Shown in pieces: positions 58,894 through 64,000 of a DNA stretch of 64,000 nt. A program made the position numbers and the translations under genes. Source of the DNA: CF-46 sp963760735 (GTDB lineage: Bacteria; Chloroflexota; Limnocylindria; Limnocylindrales; CSP1-4); contig CAVXEB010000004.1 of assembly GCA_963760735.1 (NCBI GenBank), positions 992,001-1,056,000 on the forward strand, given 5' to 3'. The notes beneath the pieces were generated by a model. That model had not been told where the DNA came from, made no database searches, and saw only the letters and a program-made list of their open reading frames with translations. The stretch's first letter is position 1. The number at the start of each line of letters is the position of its first letter.

Positions 58894-59040
58894 GTGCGCT
58901 CGATCAAGCTCTGCGCGGCCCCCACCCGCCGGCCGACAACCCTTCTCGGCGCGATCGCCCGATCCGTCGCGGAGCTCGAGAAGAGCGGCCGCCCGGCCCG
59001 CGTCGTCCGCCTGCCGATCGTCCAGGGCGCGCTCGCCTGA
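58894..59040 (+). CDS. Small basic protein (48 aa)
   Basis: Starts with GTG 8 nt after AGGAG: MRSIKLCAAPTRRPTTLLGA, then IARSVAELEKSGRPARVV and the tail RLPIVQGALA. The central helix is amphipathic. It is followed 15 nt later by a strong bidirectional terminator, as expected for a transcribed unit. Function unknown. Confidence 0.55.
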   Translation: MRSIKLCAAPTRRPTTLLGAIARSVAELEKSGRPARVVRLPIVQGALA

Positions 59041-59054
59041 GACCAGCAACCGAA

Positions 59055-59087
59055 AACGAGGGCATCCGCGCGGCGGATGCCCTCGTT
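59055..59087. terminator. Bidirectional intrinsic terminator
   Basis: A 15-bp perfect stem (59055-59069 with 59073-59087), 3-nt loop. Plus strand continues GTTCTTG; minus strand continues TTTTCGG. It sits between the stops of the convergent genes at 59040 and 59111. Confidence 0.9.
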
Positions 59088-59110
59088 CTTGCGATTGGCG
59101 CCTGTGGGGC

Positions 59111-59953
59111 TCAGGCGCCGCGCCAGGTGGTAGCTCGAAGGGTCAGGTCGCCGACGACCGACCGGTAGTAGTGGTTGGACTTGTCGGTGGGATCGAGCAG
59201 CCCGGTCCGGCCCGGCGTCCGGGCCGACTTGAAGCTGAAGTCCCAGCGCATGTCGCGGGCAGGATCCGTGTAGAAGACCTCCTTCATCGTCTTGGAGGTC
59301 TTGAACAGCCCCGACACGATGTAGGCGACGCCGTTGACGCCCTCGGCGAAGACCGCCTTCGCGCCCGTCCGGAGGAACCCGGCGCCGAAGTTGTCGACCC
59401 GCTTGATCGCGGTCGTCTTCGTCGGATAGCCGCTGCCCCACTCGGAGTTGCCCGATGCATAGCACAGGCGGTTGAGGATCACGACCGAGTTCGGGGCGAA
59501 CGTCAGGTAGCGGTCGACGTAGTAGGCGCCGTAGTACTTCAGCGAGCTGCTGCCGTCGGAGGCGTTGAGCCCGAGGCCGTCCTTCGTCTTCTCCTGGAAC
59601 GGGCCGTACGGGCTTGGCCAGCCGTTGCCGTGGCCCAGGTAGACGAAGAGGTTGGCGCCCCTCGAGACGCTCCGCACCCGGGACCACGTGGCGTGCGGGC
59701 TATAGACCTCGTAGACGCTGGCGCCGTAGGAGCGAGCCTGCGCGGCGATCTTCTTCGCGCTGGAGATGTAGCTCGCGGTCTGCGACCCGACCGGGCCGAC
59801 GATGATGACGACCTTCTTGCCGGCCGCCAGAGCGGTCAGCGGATGACTGGAGAGCCCTCCGACGGCCAGGACCATGGCCAGCACGGCCAGACCGATGAGC
59901 CGGGATGGGCGGTGGCGAGACGCCCGCTGGGCGCCGTTCTGGGCAACTGGCAA
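59111..59953 (-). CDS. Secreted caspase-like (C25/C11-clan) protein
   Basis: 280 residues with a signal peptide (LIGLAVLAMVLAVGGLSSH, cleavage near ALAAG). The mature domain shows a caspase-clan arrangement: strand GKKVVIIVGPVGSQTASYIS, then LFVYLGHGNGW with His108, and NSVVILNRLCYASGNS with Cys164. The H/C dyad spacing and Leu-x-x-x-Cys context resemble C25/CHAT-type peptidases, but the family is not certain. It starts with TTG 8 nt after GAGGAGG. Probably exported; substrate unknown. Confidence 0.75.
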   Translation of the reverse strand: MPVAQNGAQRASRHRPSRLIGLAVLAMVLAVGGLSSHPLTALAAGKKVVIIVGPVGSQTASYISSAKKIAAQARSYGASVYEVYSPHATWSRVRSVSRGANLFVYLGHGNGWPSPYGPFQEKTKDGLGLNASDGSSSLKYYGAYYVDRYLTFAPNSVVILNRLCYASGNSEWGSGYPTKTTAIKRVDNFGAGFLRTGAKAVFAEGVNGVAYIVSGLFKTSKTMKEVFYTDPARDMRWDFSFKSARTPGRTGLLDPTDKSNHYYRSVVGDLTLRATTWRGA

Positions 59954-60493
59954 CGCTCGTGCCTCCTCTCCGCCGGAACGTCGCGCAGGGGCACGACGAC
60001 GGTAGGGTGGGGCCGCCAACGGCAGGGAGGACGCGACGAAACGGGCGCGCCGGACGCGTGGACGCGTGGGTTGGAGGCGGCCGGAGTGGGCACCGGCCGG
60101 GTGGGCGGGGCCGACGAGCGGCTCGACGGGTGAGCGGCTCGGGGCCGGATGACGACAGGATCCTGCCGTGGGGGCGGCGTTCTTCGGTTATGCCTGTCTG
60201 TCGTGAGGTTGCAGCCTGGGGGCCGAGAGGAAGTATGCCAGCCGGGTCAAACCTCCGCCTCCCCCGATGGCACCATGCGGGTCGCGCCGAAGGGACGGGT
60301 TGCCACGCTCAAGCGGTGACTGCGTGCCTCCATGGGCCGGTGACCGGACGCCCCGGGCGCTCCGATCCGGTATGCTCCGCGCGATCCACGCTCGCACCGC
60401 GTCGTTTGCACGACGTCAAGGGAGGCGAGCGGGAGACGACCCAGTCCGGTTCGCCGCCGAGGCGCCCTGCGCGCGACGAACCCCAGGAGCCAG
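59954..60493. other. 540-nt intergenic/leader region upstream of the DEAD-box gene
   Basis: No supported gene. Two -10-like hexamers (TATGCC near 60234 with TTGCAG 19 nt upstream, and TATGCT near 60371) could give a long leader. Cold-shock-type helicase genes often have one. No known riboswitch core could be matched by eye. Confidence 0.4.
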
Positions 60494-61780
60494 ATGACCT
60501 TCGATACCCTCGGCCTGTCGGCCGACCTTCTCCGGACCGTCGCCGAGGAGGGCTACGAGCAGCCGACCCCGGTCCAGGCCAAGTCCATCCCCCTCGTCCT
60601 CGAGGGCCGCGACGTCCTCGCGGCCGCCCAGACCGGAACCGGCAAGACCGCCGCGTTCACCCTGCCCATCCTCGACCGCCTCCGGACCCACGCGAACACC
60701 TCGTTCTCGCCCGCTCGTCACCCGGTCCGGGCCCTGATCCTCGTCCCGACCCGTGAGCTCGCGATGCAGGTCGACGAGAGCGTCCGGACCTACGGGCGGA
60801 CCGTTCCGCTCCGTTCGACCGTCGTCTACGGCGGGATGCCGATGGAGCCGCAGATCAAGGCCCTCCGCGACGGCGTCGAGATCCTCGTCGCGACCCCGGG
60901 CCGGCTGCTCGACCTCGTCGGTCAGCGGGTCGCCAATCTCGGCCAGGTCGAGATCCTCGTCCTCGACGAGGCGGACCGGATGCTCGACATGGGCTTCCTG
61001 CCCGACATCCAGCGGATCATCGCCCTGCTGCCGGCCAAGCGTCAGAACCTGATGTTCTCCGCGACGTTCTCGGACGAGATCCGGCGGCTCTCGCGGACGA
61101 TCCTGAACAACCCCGACGAGGTCGAGGTGGCGCCGCGGAACACCACCGTGGACGCGATCCGCCAGATCGTCTACCCGGTCGATCGGGATCGGAAGGAAGA
61201 GCTCCTCGCCCACCTCATCCGGAAGCACGACCTTCGGCAGGTCCTCGTCTTCACCCGGACGAAGATCAGCGCGACCCGCCTGGCGACCTGGCTCGACCGG
61301 CAGGGCCTGAACGCCGTCGCGATCCACAGCGACCGCTCCCAGCCGGAGCGGACCCGCGCCCTCGAGGAGTTCAAGACCGGCGAGATCCGGGTCCTCGTCG
61401 CGACCGACGTGGCCGCCCGCGGCCTCGACATCGAGGACCTGCCGCACGTCGTGAACTTCGAGCTGCCGTGGAACCCGCAGGACTACATCCACCGGATCGG
61501 CCGGACCGGCCGGGCCGGAGCGACGGGCGAGGCGATCAGCCTCGTGACGATCGACGAGGCGGACCTCCTCCGCGGCGTCCAGCGGCTCCTCCGCCAGGCC
61601 ATTCCGTGGACCGTCGAGGACGGCTTCATCCCGGACAGGAACGTGGAGCCGCGACCGCTCCGCGGCGGGTTCGATGGCGGCCCCCGTGGCGGTGGGGGCT
61701 CACGCGGCGGCGGATCGCGCGGCAACCGACCGGCGCATCACCCGCATCGGAAGCCCGTCCAGTACCCCTCGGGCGCGTAG
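60494..61780 (+). CDS. DEAD-box RNA helicase (RhlE/CsdA-like)
   Basis: 428 residues. Complete motif set: Q-motif GYEQPTPVQAKSIPL, Walker A AAQTGTGKT, PTRELA, ATPGRLLDL, DEADRMLDMGF, SATF, VFTRTK, ATDVAARGLDI and YIHRIGRTGRAG. A ~60-residue Gly/Arg/Pro-rich C-terminal tail follows (GGFDGGPRGGGGSRGGGSRG), typical RNA-binding. Unwinds RNA in ribosome assembly or decay. The RhlE branch is the best guess. Confidence 0.93.
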   Translation: MTFDTLGLSADLLRTVAEEGYEQPTPVQAKSIPLVLEGRDVLAAAQTGTGKTAAFTLPILDRLRTHANTSFSPARHPVRALILVPTRELAMQVDESVRTYGRTVPLRSTVVYGGMPMEPQIKALRDGVEILVATPGRLLDLVGQRVANLGQVEILVLDEADRMLDMGFLPDIQRIIALLPAKRQNLMFSATFSDEIRRLSRTILNNPDEVEVAPRNTTVDAIRQIVYPVDRDRKEELLAHLIRKHDLRQVLVFTRTKISATRLATWLDRQGLNAVAIHSDRSQPERTRALEEFKTGEIRVLVATDVAARGLDIEDLPHVVNFELPWNPQDYIHRIGRTGRAGATGEAISLVTIDEADLLRGVQRLLRQAIPWTVEDGFIPDRNVEPRPLRGGFDGGPRGGGGSRGGGSRGNRPAHHPHRKPVQYPSGA

Positions 61781-61794
61781 CTGCCCCATCCGGG

Positions 61795-61810
61795 CCGGCC
61801 TTCCGGCCGG
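61795..61810 (+). terminator. Hairpin after the helicase gene
   Basis: CCGGCC-TTCC-GGCCGG, 15 nt past the stop and before the stop of the convergent gene; the T-tract is absent, so weak evidence. Confidence 0.4.
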
Positions 61811-61825
61811 TGTGACGAAGGCCCG

Positions 61826-62524
61826 TCAGGCCGCCGGTGGCGGGGCGAGGGGTGCGGGCTCGGGGGTCGGACCGAGAGCGGCGTCAGCGGGTGAAGCGTC
61901 CGGCGCGGGCGTCGCGGGATCGACCGGGGTGGCCGCGTCCGGCACGGCGGCCGTCGCGGGTTCCGTCGCCGGCGCCGACGAGGTCGGCCTGGACGGCGTC
62001 GAGGTGATCACGACCGGCTCCTCGGGCTTCGTCGAGATCATCACCGCGCCCGGGAAGAAGAAGCCGAGCATCAGGTCCGCCTCGACCCGATCGACGACGT
62101 AGCGGTTGACGAGGGCCATCGGCCGGGGCAGGCCCGTGCCGTCCTCGGCGAGCAGGCTGATCGTGACGTCGCGGAGCTGGACGAACTCGCCTGTCGGCCG
62201 GGCAAGGGCCCGACCCGGATCGAACCCCGGCATCGTGGCCAGCTGGCCGGCCACCCGGTACGGCCCGACGTCGAGGACGATGTCGTGCCACTGGGCGTGG
62301 ACAGGCAGATCGTCGGCCTCGTCGGCGGTCGCGAGGTGGATGTCGTCAGGCGCGAGCGTCAGCTCGCTCGGCTGGCCCGGCTGCGTGTCATCGAGCGGAT
62401 GCCAGGTGGCTTCCTCGACACGCAGGCTCGCGCCTGCTTCCAGCGCGTCACGGAGGTGTCCCGTGCGCGCGAGGACGCCAACGGCAATTCCCCCGGCGGC
62501 ATAGATCTCGACCCGGATCGGCAT
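61826..62524 (-). CDS. Hypothetical 232-aa protein
   Basis: The N-terminal ~165 residues alternate short strands (IRVEIYAAGGIAVGVLARTG, DLPVHAQWHDIVLDVGPYRV and VVDRVEADLMLGFFFPGAVM), suggesting a beta-barrel domain. The C-terminal ~65 residues are a Thr/Pro/Ala-rich disordered tail. No family is recognised. It starts at ATG 62524 and ends close to the helicase stop (convergent). Confidence 0.62.
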   Translation of the reverse strand: MPIRVEIYAAGGIAVGVLARTGHLRDALEAGASLRVEEATWHPLDDTQPGQPSELTLAPDDIHLATADEADDLPVHAQWHDIVLDVGPYRVAGQLATMPGFDPGRALARPTGEFVQLRDVTISLLAEDGTGLPRPMALVNRYVVDRVEADLMLGFFFPGAVMISTKPEEPVVITSTPSRPTSSAPATEPATAAVPDAATPVDPATPAPDASPADAALGPTPEPAPLAPPPAA

Positions 62525-62663
62525 GCGCTCTCCCGAGCAGAGCCGGAGTCTGCGCCGCGGGCAGCCGTCGTCGCATCACCCGTCCGTACCCCGGCGGCCC
62601 GGGCCCATCGTCCTGCCGGGCGTCGATCGGGCCCGCGGTTGCCGGCGCCGGCCGGAGCTCCGA

Positions 62664-64000
62664 TCAGCCCGCGGGCGACGGCGACGCGGCCGGCTTTGCC
62701 GGGCCCGGCACCGGCTTGACGGTCGGCGGAGCCACGACCTTGAGCATCGACCGGACGATCGCCGCAGGATCGGCGCGGCTCTGGTTCGTGAGCACCGCGA
62801 TCGTGATCCCGTCGACCGGGAAGTGCCGGACGGCGCCGCGGAACCCGAGGAGCTTGCCGCTGTGCCCGAGGCTCGGATGGCCGTCGACCGTGAGCGCCTG
62901 GACGCCGTAGCCGTACGACACGCCCGGGACGTAGTTCGTCGTCTTCGTGAAGTCGCTGAGGAGCAGGCCGGTCCCGACCGGACCGAGGACGTCGCCGCCG
63001 TACAGGGCCCGGGCCCAGTGGGCGATGTCGGCGCTCGTGCCGGCGATCGAGCCGGCACCGGCGGCGGCGGTGACGACCGAGCGGAACGGGGCGACGCCGC
63101 TCCCGTCGGCGAGATCGGCCGGACGGGCGGTGGGCTTCGTGCTCGTCACGCGGTAGCCGTCGGCGAGCGGCGCCCGTGACTTCTCGGCGGCCTGGTACCA
63201 CGTGTCGTCGAGGCCCAGCGGCTCGAAGAAGCGCGCCCGGATCGAGTCGGCGATCGGCTTGCCGGTGACCCGTTCGGCGATCAGGCCGAGCAGCAGGTAG
63301 TTCGTGTTGGAGTAGTGCCACGCCCGGCCTGGCGGCGAGAGGGGCTTCCCGACGTAGCGGAGCGCGTCGGTCGCGGTCCAGGCCCGGGTCGGGCTGCCCC
63401 GGAGGGCCCGGTCGATCTTCGGGTTCAGGAAGTAGTCGGCGAGCCCGCTCGTGTGGTCGAGGAGCATCGCCACGGTGATCCGGCGATCGAGCTTGATCGG
63501 CAGGCCCGCCGGCACGAGGCTCGCGGCAGGCGCGTCGAGCTTCAGCTTGCCCTCGCCGACGAGCTGGAGGACCAGCGCGGACGTGAACGTCTTGCTCATG
63601 CTCGCGATCGCGAACGCGGTCCCGGGCGTGACAGGCGTCTTCGCGGCGACGTCGGCGTAGCCCGACGCCCCCGACCAGCTGGAGCCGTCGGGGAAGAGGA
63701 TCGTCACCGACACGCCCGGGACCGCCAGCTTCGCCCGGACGCGATCGAGCGTGGACTGGAGGCGGGCTCGAAGGGCGAGCTGCGCGTCCGACGGGGTCGG
63801 GCCCGACGGTCGCGGCGAGGCCGCGGATGGGACGGGCGACGGAACCGCCGCTGCGGACGGGGATGCGGCGATCGACGGCTCCGGCGCGCTGCCGGTCGGT
63901 GCCGGGAGCGTCGACGCCGACGCGGCCGGCAGCGACGCAGCCGCCGCGACGAGATCCGGGTCGGTCGATGGGCCCGGCCGCCCGGCCGTGCCCAGGATGC
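62664..64000 (-). CDS. Beta-lactamase class C-like serine hydrolase (5' end outside window)
   Basis: The catalytic domain has the SxxK pair FAIASMSKTFTSAL (Ser-Met-Ser-Lys), the YxN motif HYSNTNYLLLG and the late HSGKLLGFRG (HxG). A GTG at 63713 gives a start, but the frame stays open upstream. It encodes QLALRARLQSTLDRVRAKLA before it (homologous to family N-termini) and an Ala/Pro/Ser-rich linker, so the real start is beyond 64000. A D-Ala-D-Ala carboxypeptidase/esterase-type enzyme, presumably secreted by an unseen signal peptide. Confidence 0.87.
   Translation of the reverse strand, partial: ILGTAGRPGPSTDPDLVAAAASLPAASASTLPAPTGSAPEPSIAASPSAAAVPSPVPSAASPRPSGPTPSDAQLALRARLQSTLDRVRAKLAVPGVSVTILFPDGSSWSGASGYADVAAKTPVTPGTAFAIASMSKTFTSALVLQLVGEGKLKLDAPAASLVPAGLPIKLDRRITVAMLLDHTSGLADYFLNPKIDRALRGSPTRAWTATDALRYVGKPLSPPGRAWHYSNTNYLLLGLIAERVTGKPIADSIRARFFEPLGLDDTWYQAAEKSRAPLADGYRVTSTKPTARPADLADGSGVAPFRSVVTAAAGAGSIAGTSADIAHWARALYGGDVLGPVGTGLLLSDFTKTTNYVPGVSYGYGVQALTVDGHPSLGHSGKLLGFRGAVRHFPVDGITIAVLTNQSRADPAAIVRSMLKVVAPPTVKPVPGPAKPAASPSPAG

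Noticed and set aside
60020..60493. Possible riboswitch upstream of the DEAD-box helicase
   Set aside because: I could not match any known conserved core (cobalamin, SAM, c-di-AMP, glycine) by eye.

Overview
The window is high-GC (about 70%) bacterial chromosomal DNA, densely coded on both strands. It has no rRNA or tRNA that I could find, no CRISPR array and no transposase. The gene content points to a Chloroflexota lineage (Limnocylindria-like) as first guess, with Actinomycetota as the alternative. The reasons are several F420/deazaflavin-type enzymes, a class III cyclase fused to an AfsR/NB-ARC-like regulator, a DUF2089/DUF4097/SHOCT-like operon, PspC/LiaF-type membrane proteins, a PAC2 protein, many GTG/TTG starts and frequent 1-4 nt translational overlaps. 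This taxonomic call is inference; no marker RNA is present.

Layout. 1-16.6 kb: the tail of an ECF41/SigJ-like sigma factor, two TetR regulators each facing a divergent gene across a clear operator, a cyclase/NB-ARC/TPR regulator, a P450, a pirin, two MFS transporters (one with a cNMP-binding tail), a UvrD/HRDC helicase, a cold-shock protein with a textbook terminator, a frameshifted YCII-like pseudogene and a RibD-C reductase. 16.6-19.3 kb: an unrecognised 683-aa Cys-rich protein plus a small partner, closed by two tandem hairpin terminators. 19.3-24.8 kb: small metabolic genes, a lipoprotein, an LLM F420 oxidoreductase, a GH25-LysM muramidase and a membrane-anchored C39-like peptidase coupled to a cupin. 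24.8-31 kb: the most unusual locus, a 1650-aa protein carrying a clostripain-like protease, an alpha/beta-hydrolase and a subtilisin in one chain, followed 12 nt later by an MBL-fold hydrolase. 31-39 kb: VOC protein, a hydrolase-LuxR regulator without its nucleophile, small membrane proteins, the primary sigma factor gene with a strong promoter and operator-like palindrome, and a four-gene PspC/LiaF-like operon.

39.4-45.4 kb: a redox module on the minus strand: small membrane protein, ApbE flavin transferase, ferric-reductase-like heme membrane protein, NuoF-like flavoprotein, 3Fe-4S ferredoxin, two-component system, second small membrane protein. The two small proteins are paralogues sharing a C-terminal His-Ala-Thr motif. 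One DNA element (CGTAACCG-N3-CGAAAGG) precedes three of the units, which suggests one regulon for an electron path from cytosolic NAD(P)H across the membrane. 45.6-55 kb: a membrane protein, a PYROXD2-like desaturase coupled to a GcvT-like protein, a PAC2 protein, a WYL regulator and a zinc metallopeptidase. 55-64 kb: an HhH-GPD glycosylase, the DUF2089/DUF4097 stress-type operon with its promoter, two very small genes, a secreted caspase-like protein, a DEAD-box helicase and a serine hydrolase that runs off the right edge.
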